A DNA stretch of 64,000 nt from Arion vulgaris (GCA_020796225.1 CM036754.1:66270000-66333999), one strand, 5' to 3'; positions 24,047 through 34,701 are shown, counted from the first letter of the stretch. The notes: generated by a model not told the origin, from the sequence alone. A program made the numbers and translations.

Positions 24047-24839
24047 GTATGTTGAAGATGCATCTTCATTTTCTTTATATAATCAATAGAGCTATCTCAG
24101 TGAAATTTAAATTGCCTTTTTTTTTTAAAAGCAAGAAAGCATTTTTCTTTTCTAGTATATGTCTTACACATGCAAGTACGCACACACATACATAGTACAA
24201 GCACCTGTGTGCCTTACTTAAGTTGTTGTCATTAGTACTTACTTACTTATTCCTCTCCACTCCTCATGGAGCATAGGGCCTCAACAATTGTTTACCACTC
24301 TTCCCAGTCTCTGGCTGTTTTCTTTACGGCCGAGGATAGTCAAGCATCCTTCAGTTCCTCAAAAAGACTATGCCTCCAGGTCTGTTTAGGACGTTCTGTT
24401 TTCCTAGCGGGTTCCATTCAAGCGCTTGTCTAGTGACACTCCGCCATTTTCATCGCCATGCTTAGCCATTGAGAAATAAAGCAGTCACCAACCAACCATT
24501 ACATCTGGTCTAACAGCAGTTGAGGTTGGATTAACCTGTGAGCTGTGTTAGAGAAAATACTACTGCAACTGAGGAATTTGATCCAGGGACTACATGTCTA
24601 TGAAGCAAGTGCACTAACCTATGCTAATACTGCTCTCTTTATTGTTAGTTTCCTCCAACAACAGCTGGAAAACAAAGTAAATTTGTTCTTGTGGATCTTT
24701 ACAAATGGTAAAAATAGACCTCACTGTTCAGAAAGCAAAGATAAACTACTGAACATTTAAGTGGTGCCTAGAAAAAACAACTACTCGTTTACTGTGGTTG
24801 ATGGTGATATCCTGTAAAGGATATTTCATTCTTATTTGT

Positions 24840-25072
24840 GCGCCGAGTGGTTACCTGAGCCCAAATATGGGGTGTAAAGAATAGAACCACTGTTACCTGC
24901 CACACATGTAGTAAGAGGCGACTAAGGAGGTTTGGCTGAAATTGGATGCATGTGTCCTAAACATGTAGAAGTCTATGCGTTTAGGGGCCTACCAAACCAA
25001 TGTTTCTTGGCAAAGATTAAACATATCACAAAGAGTGATTAAAATTGGTCATAAAGAATGAACGCAAAGATT
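24840..25072 (+). mobile_element. 244-bp-class SINE, tail lost
   Basis: Matches to GAATGAACGCAAAG; an internal gap removes the GTGCAACGTATACACG block. Confidence 0.75.
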
Positions 25073-25250
25073 CTTATTTGTAGCATCAACCACTTTTCTT
25101 TCATTTTGTTGGTTTATTTGTCAATATTTCAAAGATTATTGTTTGGTAAAAATTGTTCCTCATTTAGACCATGAAATTATAAGAGTATATATTTTTTAAG
25201 TTGTGAAACACGTACAAACAAGTACTATAGTTTTACAAAATACAGAAACA

Positions 25251-25296
25251 GTGACGATAAACAGCAGCGTTTCGACCAACAAGGCCTTTATCAAGC
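25251..25296 (-). ncRNA. Hammerhead-ribozyme-like core motif (copy a)
   Basis: Reverse-orientation copy with all core pieces: TTGATAA, stem II, GAAACG and CGTC. The copies at 25504-25546 and 25760-25802 lack the C before GAAACG and so have a broken stem II/GAAA junction. Confidence 0.35.
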
Positions 25297-26076
25297 AAAC
25301 GAACAAACAGGATTGACAAATTAAATGAAACACAAATGGACGACCAAATACAAACGTATCTAAGGAAATAACTATTAAATCTTACCTACTCGTCGCGAAT
25401 AGTTGCAGCAATATGGCGAATATGAATAGGGAAAACTGCGTAAACTTGGTTAATGTGAAACACGTACAAACAAAGTACTATAGTTTTACAAAATACAGAA
25501 ACAGTGACGATAAACAGCACGTTTGACCAACAGGCCTTTATCAAGCAAGCGAACAAACAGGATTGACAAATTAAAATGAAACACAAATGGACGACCAAAT
25601 ACAAACGTATCTAGAAATAACTATTAAATCTTACCTACTCGTCGCGAATAGTTGCAGCAATATGCGACGAATATCGAAATAGGGAAAACTGCAGTAAAAC
25701 TTGGTTAATAGTGAAACACGTACAAACAAAGTACTATAGTTTTACAAAATACAGAAACAGTGACGATAAACACAGCGTTTGACCAACAAGGCCTTTATCA
25801 AGCAACGAACAAACAGGATTGACAAATTAAAATGAAACACAAATGGACGACCAAATACAAACGTATCTAAGGAAATAACTATTAATAACTAGTTATTAGT
25901 GTTTCACTATTAACCAAGTTTTACTGCAGTTTTCCCCCTATTTCGATATTCGTCGCCATATTGCTGCAACTATTCGTTGTGACGTAGTAGGTAAGATTTA
26001 ATAGTTATTTCCTTAGATACGTTTGTATTTGGTCCATTTGTGTTTCATTTTAATTTGTCACTCCTGTTTGTTCGTT

Positions 26077-26122
26077 GCTTGATAAAGGCCTTGTTGGTCG
26101 AAACGTTGCTGTTTATCGTCAC
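26077..26122 (+). ncRNA. Hammerhead-ribozyme-like core motif (copy d)
   Basis: TTGATAA is followed by a stem-loop (AGGCC, loop TTGTT, GGTC), then GAAACG, a short loop, and CGTC. This matches the hammerhead order: conserved box, stem II, GAAA, stem III and a GTC-type cleavage triplet. The first box differs from CTGATGA at C3 and G8, which are U and A here, so the C3-G8 pair is kept as U-A. I do not see a convincing stem I, so self-cleavage is doubtful. Other copies: 26339-26384 (+) and 25251-25296, 25504-25546, 25760-25802 (-). Confidence 0.35.
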
Positions 26123-26338
26123 TGTTTCTGTATTTTTAAAACTATAGTACTTGTTTGTCGTGTTTCACTATTAACCAAGTTTTACTGCAGTTTTCCCCCT
26201 ATTTCGATATTCGTCGCCATATTGCTGCAACTATTCGTTGTCGAGTAGGTAAGATTTAATAGTTATTTCCTTAGATACGTTTGTATTTGGTCGTCCATTT
26301 GTGTTTCATTTTAATTTGTCAATCCTGTTTGTTCGTTT

Positions 26339-26384
26339 GCTTGATAAAGGCCTTGTTGGTCGAAACGTTGCTGTTTATCGTCAC
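26339..26384 (+). ncRNA. Hammerhead-ribozyme-like core motif (copy e)
   Basis: Same motif as at 26077-26122, with the GAAACG and CGTC halves intact and the TTGATAA variant box. Stem I is again not evident. Confidence 0.35.
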
Positions 26385-26489
26385 TGTTTCTGTATTTTGT
26401 AAAACTATAGTACTTTGTTTGTCGTGTTTCACTATTAACCAAGTTTTACTGCAGTTTTCCCCCTATTTCGATATTTTTTAAGTTAATGC

Positions 26490-26735
26490 TTTGAATCTTC
26501 TTCTTTTGTCATCACACTGTTACCGGGTTGTTGCCCAGTGTCGTGGTTTTCTGTTTCTGTCTTGCTCTGTTCAGGGGGCTTGGGTGATTGTTATTTTTGC
26601 TCTTTGACAGGATTCTACTATGTCATCTAACCATCTTTTTGTGGTCTTCCTCTCCCCTTTTTTTCCTGATGTTTTGTTGTAGAAGACTGTATACTGTGGA
26701 GTTTGGGTGCATTTTTATTAATTAGCTAAATCACT
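26490..26735 (-). mobile_element. Reversed copy of the LINE 3' end at 6020-6262
   Basis: The reverse complement matches 6020-6262 closely (TTCTTCTTTTGTCATCACACTG at the tail; CACCCAAACTCCACAGTATA at the other side). It lies in the MVP intron a few bases right of the 255-bp-unit array. Confidence 0.75.
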
Positions 26736-26811
26736 TCATTCTTTGTTTCTCAATATAATTCAAACAAGGTTCTGAATGTTTTGAATAAAACTATAAAATC
26801 TATCACTACAG

Positions 26812-27038
26812 GAACTTACATTCCTCGCAAGGAGTGTTCTGTAGAGGAAACAATTAGAGCCACCATCATTGGTCCAAATCAGGCCATTCGTCTGCGGGCT
26901 CGTAAGGAATGTAATGACCGGGATAAAAATCCTCGAGTAACAGGTGAAGAGTGGTTGGTCAAGAAGACTGGAGCATATCTACCTGGTGCGTACGAGGAGG
27001 TTGTCCACACAGTTGATGCCTATGTGCTTACAGAAAAG
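26812..27038 (+). CDS. MVP: Major vault protein, coding exon 4
   Basis: Residues ~149-224, covering more than one vault repeat. The exon starts after ACAG at 26808-26811, completes the split Gly codon, and reads [56 protein letters not shown] and VDAYVLTEK. The donor GTAAGT follows 27038 at a codon boundary. The frame is intact. The preceding intron holds the 1.27-kb direct/inverted repeat insertion and a reversed LINE 3' end. Confidence 0.98.
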
Positions 27039-27783
27039 GTAAGTCTAATTTACGAGTCAATTCTCTCAGAAATATTTCATTACATGGTTCGTAGAAATCA
27101 TTCATTGAATTTTTTGTCAGAAATTATTAAACTTTTTTCAGAAATATTTCATTGCATGTTTCTCAGAAATCATCATAAGATTTACTACTAGGAATTTACC
27201 TGTTCAATTGTACTGTGTTTACTTGTGATGTGGTACTTTCGAGTATAGCCCAATATTGAAAAAAAAAAAAAAAATACATTTTGTAAAAAGTACATGCTAT
27301 TTTAAAAATATAAAGAACTTTGACTTACAAATCCCACTTACCAAATGCCCAACATAGAAAAATTATGGACAATCTCTTTATAGATACTGAATAACCTATG
27401 ACTGATCACTGAAAATGAAAATCGTGGCATATCCTTTACAGGACGTGGCCATCAATCACAGTAAACGGTTCATTGGTTTTCTAGGCACCCCTTATATGTT
27501 CAGTAGTTTGTCATTGCTTTCTGAACGGTGAGGTCTATTTCTACCTTTTGTAAAAATCCCTTGGAAACGAATTTGCCTGGCATGGAGTTTGAGCCAGGTA
27601 CGCTTGGGTTGTGATCGAGCTCACTACCTCTTGAGCTACAGACGCCCACTATTTTGATCACTACTTTGTGTACAAATGTTGGATATTTGACAATGTAATT
27701 AGAAGCAGTAGAAATAATTTTAGTAAAAATAAAACCTAGCTTGTTTGAACAATGATGATATTTAGAAGTGATTTACTTTTCAG

Positions 27784-27909
27784 AAAGCCTTACACATGTG
27801 TTCTCAAAGAACATTTAAGGATGACTTTGGAGTTGTAAGAAAAAATGGTGAAGAATGGTTGATCACAATGAAGGATACAGAGACACACATACCAAATGTG
27901 TACGAGGAG
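27784..27909 (+). CDS. MVP: Major vault protein, coding exon 5
   Basis: Residues ~225-266, exactly 42 codons between TTTTCAG and GTAAGC. It reads KALHMCSQRTFKDDFGVVRK followed by NGEEWLITMKDTETHIPNVYEE, the next vault repeat with its conserved GEEWL turn. The frame is intact and phase 0 on both sides. The following intron begins almost at once with a 27-bp minisatellite. Confidence 0.97.
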
Positions 27910-27996
27910 GTAAGCAGATAATAGATTACTTCTATCAGTTTCTCTTGTTCTAATGTCTAGACAGATATGTTGCCTTCATGAATCCAATATGATACA

Positions 27997-28420
27997 GAGG
28001 GGCAACCCAATTCTGTGTAAGTCTCCAGGCATCCCAATTCTATGTAAGACTCCAGGCAACCCAATTCTGTGTAAGTATCCAGGCAACCCAATTCTCTGTA
28101 AGACTCCAGGCAACCCAATTCTGTGAAAGTCTCCAGGCAACCCAATTCTGTGTAAGTCTCCAGGCAACCCAATTCTGTGTAAGATATAGGCAATCCAATT
28201 CTGAGTAAGTCTCCAGGCAACCCAATTCTGTGTAAGTCTCCAGGCAACCCAATTCTGTGTAAGATATAGGCAATCCAATTCTGTGTAAGATATGGGCAAC
28301 CCAATTCTGTGTAAGAAATAGGCAATCCAATTCTGTGCAAGTCTCCAGGCAACCCAATTCTGTGTAAGATATAGGCAACCCGATTCTGTGTAAGATATAG
28401 GCAACCCAATTCTGTGTAAG
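27997..28420. repeat. 27-bp minisatellite, ~16 copies
   Basis: Unit AGGCAACCCAATTCTGTGTA plus AGTCTCC or AGATAT. Units whose length is a multiple of three leave all three - strand frames open for 130-170 codons. It lies in MVP intron 5. Confidence 0.9.
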
Positions 28421-28905
28421 ATATGAAAATGAAAACCATGGCATATCCTTTACTGGAATTAGCCATCAACAACAGTAAACCAGTCGTCGAGGATTGTAGG
28501 TCGCATTGGTACTATTCTTTGCTTCCCTTGCGGGACCCGACACCACATGGGCAAAAATCTTGCCAACAGGAGCATCCCTTCAGAACAAACTATGGTGGAC
28601 AGGTGAAAACACCAATCCTTCAAGCGGAAGGCCCTGTTTATGACACATACTGGAGTAGTTGCATATTAGAAGTTGATCGCAGAAGAAGGAGGAAAAAGAC
28701 GGTAATAAGTTGCAGCTCTATGTTCCAATAGAAATGGAAAGTAAAAAGAAAACATAGTTTATTTGACTGCATCTTCTCCAAGTTTAAAAAAAATCAGATT
28801 GCTTCTTATTTATTTTAGAAATGAAACTATTACCGGTATTATTTTACAAATATGAATGAAAATTTGTAATATGTTTTAATAATGTGTTCTGGTGTGCTTG
28901 TATAG

Positions 28906-29016
28906 GTGGTGGGTGTTGTCAATATCACAACATTGAACAATCGACAGTATTGTGTCATCCTTGATCCAGTTGATGAAACAGGAAAACCACAGCTTGGACA
29001 AAAGAAATTAGTTAAG
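28906..29016 (+). CDS. MVP: Major vault protein, coding exon 6
   Basis: Residues ~267-303, exactly 37 codons between TATAG and GTAAGA, phase 0 on both sides. It reads [20 protein letters not shown] then [17 protein letters not shown], matching the MVP segment with the conserved YCVILDPV and LGQK motifs. The frame is intact. The intron that follows carries a 21-bp minisatellite, LINE remnants and a tRNA-derived SINE. Confidence 0.97.
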
Positions 29017-29169
29017 GTAAGATTTAGCTGAAGTTTCATTTGTTGATCTTATTTGAACAGGAGGTTGATGACACTGGTGAGGGGTGGTAGACATCGGTGA
29101 GTGGATGATAAACACCAGTGAGGGGTGGCAGACATTGTATAACTCAAGCAAGAAAACATTGATAGGTCA

Positions 29170-29315
29170 GCGACAGACATCAGTGAGTGGAGATGACGTC
29201 GGTGGTGGGAGATAGACGTCAGTGAGTGGGAGATAGACGTCAGTGAGTGGGAGATAGACGTCGGTGAGTGGGAGATAGACGTCAGTGAGTGGGAGATAGC
29301 GTCGTGAGTGGGAGA
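29170..29315. repeat. 21-bp minisatellite, ~6 copies
   Basis: Unit CAGTGAGTGGGAGATAGACGT, in MVP intron 6. One unit near 29300 has lost bases. Confidence 0.85.
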
Positions 29316-29344
29316 TAGACAGACATCAATGAGATGGTGGCAGA

Positions 29345-30240
29345 CATTGTATAACACAAACAAGGAAACAAAAAGGAAGACATACATTTTTCCTGTGGCA
29401 ATATACGGATGTGAAACATGAGACACCCTTCTGTTACCAGATAGAGAGGTTTAGAGATGTTGTAGTAGAGAGAGGGCGGCAGTGTCAGGATGGCTTGCTG
29501 GTAGTGGTGTGTTAGTCAGCCTTACATTGTAACTTCCTATTTCATTAGCTTCCTTTTACTTCATTGTAGTTCCTCTTTCCTTTTTCTTCGTTAATCCCTT
29601 CCCTTCATTCTGTGTGTTTCTCCTTGTAGTATTTCATATTTCATTTATATGAATGGTCCTCCTATTAGATCTATTATCCCATGGTATTTAAAACATTGTT
29701 CTCACTTCCAGACAACACAACATATTTGACAAGCCATTTCAGATTCATTTACAGGTTCATATATTTATTGAATGTTTCGCTGATAAAGACAGACACGTCC
29801 ATTCGTCTTAGAAGTCCATCCATGTTGTTTACTAACTGTTACTATATCGTCACTCCCTAACTACGAAAAACGTCATTGTCTCGTTTAGTGTTACCCTTCT
29901 GCTTAGAGAGTAAACACTAAGTCCGCTATTAAAATATCTAAATATATACAAACTACACACTATAAGCTAACTGTCTGGTTCATCAGCTGCCACCTGGGGA
30001 GGGGCTATGACAGAGAGACTAATAACGGAGGGCATTGTTTCTGGTAAAGCAGAGGACATCCAAGACTGATAGCAACAGAACATTAAAGAAACCCTGAGCA
30101 TGACAATGAAGGAAGCGAGAGAATTTACTAAAGATCAAATCTTACAGGCAGGCTGGGATGAGAGCGATGTTTTGTATAAAGGACATGCTACATGAAATTG
30201 AAGAATAAAAAATAAAATTTCCCATAGCCTCTTCAGATTT
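29345..30240. other. MVP intron 6, no clear feature
   Basis: A LINE scrap at 29380-29430 (GTGGCAATATACGGATGTGA, the YGCE block) and otherwise unassigned sequence. Confidence 0.4.
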
Positions 30241-30242
30241 TA

Positions 30243-30515
30243 AGAGAGCCGCGGTAGTGTAGTTGTTAGTGAACTCGCCTCTCAAGGCTGGTGGTCTGGG
30301 TTCAACTCCGGCAGTGTGCGTGGAATTTTTCTCGACTACGGCGGCTCTCAGGTCAACCCAGCCTCAACTGGGTACCAGACATGCTCTGGGAAAGTAAAGG
30401 CGGCCGGCGTGATGCTGACCACATCACCCATCGTGTGCCGACGGGCAATGAATAATACAGGACTAAAACTGTATTGCCATATATACCACAAGGTATAAAG
30501 GGTTTCTTACTTTTT
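30243..30515 (+). mobile_element. tRNA-derived SINE
   Basis: A-box-like TAGTGTAGTTGTTAGTGAAC and B-box-like GGGTTCAACTCC, then a body with GGTACCAGACATG and CATCACCCATCGTGTGCC. Near-identical copies at 33937-34205 (+) and 47890-48165 (-); partial at 9963-10110 (+) and 37018-37060 (-). Confidence 0.8.
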
Positions 30516-30949
30516 TCCTTCTGCAGATTTTAGGTTATGAAATCACTTCCTTTCTAAACCTAGTGTGCCAGTATATACCACAAGGTATGAAAGGGCTTTC
30601 ATGTTACTTTTTCCTCACTGTGTGGTCTTGCAGATGTGTTGAAGGATTTATGAACAACTTCTTAGCGGTCGGCGACTATATCTAAATCCCTCCACAAAGT
30701 GTACAGAAGTAGATGTTAGAATGGAGCCCAGAATATTTATTCACTGGAGAACGATCAAGTGTGTTAGGATCAATCAAAAGTGCATGGCTCCTTAAATTCG
30801 TAACCCAAAACCTCTTTCAGGTCATCATGGTTCCAAACCTTTAGTGATCAGGACAGTATTACACTAATCCTCCACAAAGTCGTAGAAGTAAGATGTTAAT
30901 TACATGAATTTATTCATCTGGCAGAAGATATCAAATTGCTTTAATTCAA

Positions 30950-31230
30950 TCAAAGATGCCAGACCGCATTCCTTCACAATTTTGTAAAACCTATTTCACT
31001 CTATTACTACTGGTTCCATACCACATGTTCATGTGGACAGACAGTCGAACACATCCTGCAAGATTGTCACCAGATGAATCAACTGCAGAAAGAACACTGG
31101 CCAACAGAGACAAACATCCATGCAAAGCTGTTTGGAAGCCTTGAATAACTAACAAACACAACATACATCAGAGACCGAATCATTGTGTAGACATTGAGCA
31201 AGAACACAGAAGGAGGATCTATAACTGACC
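30950..31230 (+). mobile_element. LINE fragment with C-x-C...VEHILQDC block
   Basis: One frame reads CTCGQTVEHILQDCHQMNQL followed by a tail to TGA near 31142. The same block occurs reversed at 47690-47890 and, more decayed, at 4920-5050, 5130-5380 and 35620-35720. It is the region after the RNase H domain of Jockey-like elements. Confidence 0.6.
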
Positions 31231-31341
31231 ACTGTGTTAGAACGCTTGTGGGCAACTGTTTATTTTTAAAAAACATTGTTCAATACTGTTCATGACATGT
31301 ATCTTTATCACTCAATTTGCTTGTCAATACTATCATTTCAG

Positions 31342-31454
31342 GAGAAAATCTTTCTTTCTAATGCCTGGTGAGAGGTTGAAAGGCATTCAAAATGTTTCAT
31401 CCTCGTGAAGATGAAGGACTCATTCTCAGATCCACAGAAACATTTCAAGATGGG
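31342..31454 (+). CDS. MVP: Major vault protein, coding exon 7 (frame damaged)
   Basis: Residues ~304-341. The acceptor is TTTCAG at 31336-31341; the donor GTTTGT after 31454 is a weaker but usable match. Frame segments read EK, FFLMPGERLKGIQNV and EDEGLILRSTETFQDG, colinear with MVP. Three single-base changes are implied: an extra A in the run at 31345-31348, a missing T near 31395-31397 and a missing G near 31405. The observed 113 bases against 114 needed for phase 0 to phase 0 agree with +1, -1, -1. As written the exon contains stops. Confidence 0.9.
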
Positions 31455-31529
31455 GTTTGTAGTTTTTATACTTGCTTTTTAGATTTTGTTTTAGGTTTGA
31501 AAATGTTATTTTATTGCTTGTCTGCATTC

Positions 31530-31775
31530 AAGATTCCATCTAATCTCATATTTTTCCATTAAAGATTCCATCTAATCTCATATTTTTCCATTAAAGATTC
31601 CATCTCATCTCATATTTTTCCATTAAAGATTCCATCTCATCTCATATTTTTCCATCAAAGATTCCATCGCATCTCATATTTTTTCCATTAAAGATTCCAT
31701 CTCATCTTATATTTTTTCCATTAAAGATTCCATCTCATCTCATATTTGATCATGAAAGATTCCATCTCATCTTCT
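31530..31775. repeat. 32-bp minisatellite, ~7 copies
   Basis: Unit AAAGATTCCATCTCATCTCA then TATTTTTCCATT, starting ~75 bases after MVP exon 7. Confidence 0.85.
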
Positions 31776-32029
31776 CATATTACTGGTAAGGAAAGCAAAC
31801 ATTCACACAAAAATTAGTCAGAGGTGCCATATTAGGCACTATGACTATGCCTGAATTCATAGGCGAAAGGAATAAAGGGAAAAAATATATTTAATATAAC
31901 TGTTATTACTGCCTGTTGTACCGCTTGTCAGGGCGGTGTAGAACAGGGGAGACTAGAACCTGAGGAATTTAATGTCCGCATATCTAATATCTGGTGATGA
32001 AATCAGAGACATGTCTGGTCAACCACTAG

Positions 32030-32285
32030 TGACAACTGTTATAAGAAGAGAAGATGGAGATATGTTGGGCATACCTTGAGGAGAAATGATCAACGAATAT
32101 CAAAGCAGGCATTGAAGTGGGATGCAAAGGGTTCAAGAAAGAGAGGTCGACCTAAGGAGACCCTGGCACGAACTTTGCTGAGAGAGGCAGGAAATATCGG
32201 TCTCAGTTCCATGGAGGAGATTGAGCATGTTGCCCAGGATAGAGCGGTATGGAGAAATTACTTGCAGGCCCTATGTAGCTTTGTA
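32030..32285 (+). mobile_element. LINE 3' fragment, frame still open
   Basis: [40 protein letters not shown] and [20 protein letters not shown] are open together from 32076. These are the last residues of a LINE ORF. The (TA)n microsatellite follows directly. It is not part of MVP although it lies just upstream of exon 8. Confidence 0.75.
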
Positions 32286-32305
32286 GAGGATTATTATTTA
32301 TTATA

Positions 32306-32309
<4 letters not shown>

Positions 32310-32357
<48 letters not shown>
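32310..32357. repeat. (TA)n microsatellite
   Basis: About 24 TA repeats immediately upstream of the MVP exon 8 acceptor. Confidence 0.95.
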
Positions 32358-32359
<2 letters not shown>

Positions 32360-32372
32360 ATATAATGAACAG

Positions 32373-32522
32373 GATGTCACACATTCTCCTGGTGATCGGT
32401 GGATGATTCGAGGCCCCACAGAGTATGTGCCCCCTGTTGAAGTGGATGTTGTAACAAAGAGACAAGCCATACCTTTGGATGAAAATGAGGGAATCTATGT
32501 CCGAGACATCAAGACAGGCAAA
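32373..32522 (+). CDS. MVP: Major vault protein, coding exon 8
   Basis: Residues ~342-391, exactly 50 codons, phase 0 on both sides. The exon lies 16 bases after a (TA)n tract that forms the upstream intron end; the acceptor CAG is at 32370-32372. It reads [20 protein letters not shown], then [21 protein letters not shown], which is among the most conserved stretches in MVP. The frame is intact. Length change in the adjacent (TA)n could alter spacing to the branch point. Confidence 0.98.
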
Positions 32523-32914
32523 GTATGCTGTTTGTTATTTGATGTTTTTACATTTTGCTAACCTTCATATAGTCTTCTCTGTTTGATCTACATCAACTAT
32601 GTGTTCAACAACTGTTTGTGGTCTGTATGTGATTTGAGTCTTAGAGCATGATTTTGTTGTGCCAGTTAGAAGCCTACAGACCAGTAGGCTAGCAAATTTA
32701 CTTTCTGCATACATTTTTGTTCACATTTGCCTTCCTACATAAGACCAAAAAAAACTAAATACACAAAATATTGCAAAGACCAAAATAATTATTTAAAAAT
32801 GAAAGATTTAGTTTAAAATGACATAAGGAAGTCCATCTCCCTAGATAAGCCAAAGACACATTAGCCTTTGAACAAAAATATTCAAAACCGTTCACATTTC
32901 CTATTTTTTCTCAA

Positions 32915-33110
32915 TAGAATCTGACCTGATTATTCTGTGTTCAACAGAATGCCACTGTTTATGAAAGACACGGCTTAGTAAAGATATTTTTTTGGAGAGC
33001 TATCTGGTTTGTTTTTAAAAACGATTGTAGGGCTGAACAATATGTGCCATAAGAAATAAGGAATTGTGGTTCGAATCCTGTGTTTGGCAATTAATTTTTC
33101 AGAAGCCCTA
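32915..33110 (+). repeat. tRNA-like dispersed repeat
   Basis: Same family as 18780-19000, with TGTGGTTCGAATCCTG near 33068. Confidence 0.6.
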
Positions 33111-33409
33111 ATACTTGTTCCCTGTCTGTCTATTAGCCTTGGACCTCGCAGTCAAAGTTTCCCGGTCTACGCCACTGGTAGGTGGGGTTGACTTGTGTGT
33201 TCTATGCAACATCAGCAGGATACTAATTGTCACCCTTCCTAAGAAACACTATCCGACCCCAACTCTGCTATTTGCAGAGCCAGGCTCATATCACATCTTG
33301 TAGAGCTTTAATATATTAATAAAAACCTTTCAGTTGCCTTTGGAGCACAGGTTTAAATGAGCATAACCCCTTTTTCTCTTTCATGTACTAACATTTCATA
33401 ACACGACAG

Positions 33410-33935
33410 AGATGAAGTGTCTACGCAGAATGCTGGGAATATTAAGATTATCACCAATATTTCTATTGACAAATGGCCATTAAAAAAAGTGAAAGACTTT
33501 ACATACCTAGGCAGCATTTTTTTAACAAACGGAATAATAACTAATGAAATCCAACACAGATGTAACAAAGCAAATCAAACACTATGGACAAATGGCGCCA
33601 ATTTTAAAATGCAAACATGTCACCATGAACACATAAAGAGCATTGTTCAACACAATATTTGTCCCTACATTATGCCATCAGTGCCAAACATAGATGCTGA
33701 CATTAAATGACAGAAGAAAACTAGTCACGATAGAGATGAAGTGTCTACGCAAGAATGCTGGGAGGAACAAGAAGAGACTGGATGAGAAATGAAGACATCA
33801 GGAAAAAAGTGGGTACAACATCGGTACTGAACTTCATCATCATCAAGAAACAACAAGTTAAGTGATTCGGCTACATAAGCAGATTACAAATAGACAGCTC
33901 GCCTCAAAGAGCAATATTACTCCAATACAGTGGAT
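33410..33935 (+). mobile_element. Decayed LINE fragment
   Basis: VKDFTYLGSIFLTNG (around 33489-33533) is the YLGS block of LINE reverse transcriptases. Later text repeats GAGATGAAGTGTCTACGC (33411 and 33731), so the fragment may be internally rearranged. Confidence 0.6.
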
Positions 33936-33936
33936 A

Positions 33937-34205
33937 TAGCGGTAGCGTAGTTGTTAGTGAACTCGCTTCTCATGGCTGGTGGTCTGGTTTCAACTCCTGT
34001 GGTGCGCGTGGAACTTTTCCCGATCGCGACGGCTCTCAGGTCGACCCAGCCTCAACTGGGTACCAGACATGTTCTGGGAAAGTAAAGGCGGCCGGCGTGA
34101 TGCTGACCACATCACCCATCGTGTGCCGACGGTCAATGAAAATACAGACCTAACACTGTATTGACCTATATACCACGAGTATGAAAGGGTTCCTTTACTT
34201 TTTTT
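33937..34205 (+). mobile_element. tRNA-derived SINE (same family as 30243-30515)
   Basis: Head TAGCGTAGTTGTTAGTGAAC, B box region GGTTTCAACTCC (one change from 30243 copy), ends at CTTTACTTTTTTTT. Confidence 0.8.
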
Positions 34206-34466
34206 TAAACTTTACAGTGGATACAAAGCAAAAGGCTGTCCATGCAAAAGGTAGACCTAAGAGATAACAGATGCGGCCAAAAACAGTTTATGAAGCACAC
34301 ACAAAAGCCCATTCTATAAATCTCTTCTTATCCTGACACTGTGAGACAAAACAAGATTAGAGAAAAGAAGAAGATCTAAGTACTGATATAACCACTCAGA
34401 ACACAATACTATATGTTTAGGTACATTCAGAATGATATGCACTCTAACTTGTACTTGTGTTTCTAG

Positions 34467-34701
34467 GTTCGTGCTGTGCAAGGTGAAACTTATATGCTTA
34501 ACCATGATGAAGAACTGTGGCCAAAAGAACTTCCCCCAACAGTTGAGACTCTTCTGAGCATTGACCACCTTGCTGAGCATGCGACAGAAAGGTAGACTCT
34601 ACCAAGCCAGATAAAGCCAGAGACAAGACAAAAGTGGTTGCTTTCCGTGTACCCCACAACGCAGCTGTTCAAATTTATGATTATAAGGAAAAGAAAGCAA
34701 G
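34467..34701 (+). CDS. MVP: Major vault protein, coding exon 9 (one frameshift)
   Basis: Residues ~392-470. It starts after TTCTAG with [20 protein letters not shown] and [11 protein letters not shown], and ends [20 protein letters not shown] followed by KEKKA and a split Arg. One base is missing between about 34576 and 34592, giving an in-frame TAG at 34593-34595 as written. This falls in the variable linker between vault repeats, so the exact site cannot be fixed by homology. The donor GTGAGC follows 34701. Confidence 0.94.

Larger units (their letters stand above)
25203..26470. mobile_element. Direct and inverted array of ~255-bp units, likely Penelope-like or retrozyme-like
   Basis: Three head-to-tail units (anchor GTGACG at 25251, 25504 and 25760, spaced 253-256) are followed by a switch of orientation at 25890/25891, centred on ATAACTAGTTAT, and then two-plus units in the opposite sense (anchors 26077 and 26339). 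The 14-bp string ATATTTTTTAAGTT occurs exactly on both sides (25189-25202 and 26471-26484), so the block looks like one insertion with a target-site duplication. Up to five of those bases may belong to the element. Each unit carries GATAAAGGCC...GGTCGAAACG, a motif typical of pLTRs of Penelope-like elements. No reverse transcriptase is present. It lies in the MVP intron between exons 3 and 4. Confidence 0.75.

Noticed and set aside
26077..26122. A proven self-cleaving hammerhead ribozyme
   Set aside because: Core order fits, but stem I is not visible and two core bases differ; reported only as a hammerhead-like motif.
27957..28472. Overlapping 134-171-codon - strand frames
   Set aside because: They are translations of the 27-bp minisatellite; open only because the unit is a multiple of three and lacks stops.
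30243..30320. Possible tRNA gene
   Set aside because: A- and B-box-like sequences are present but the cloverleaf does not close and the same head recurs in several dispersed copies with a SINE body. The same applies to 12233, 15091, 37661 and 62945.
32076..32561. 161-codon frame running from a LINE end through (TA)n into MVP exon 8
   Set aside because: A chance fusion of three unrelated parts; the exon starts at 32373 after a clear acceptor.
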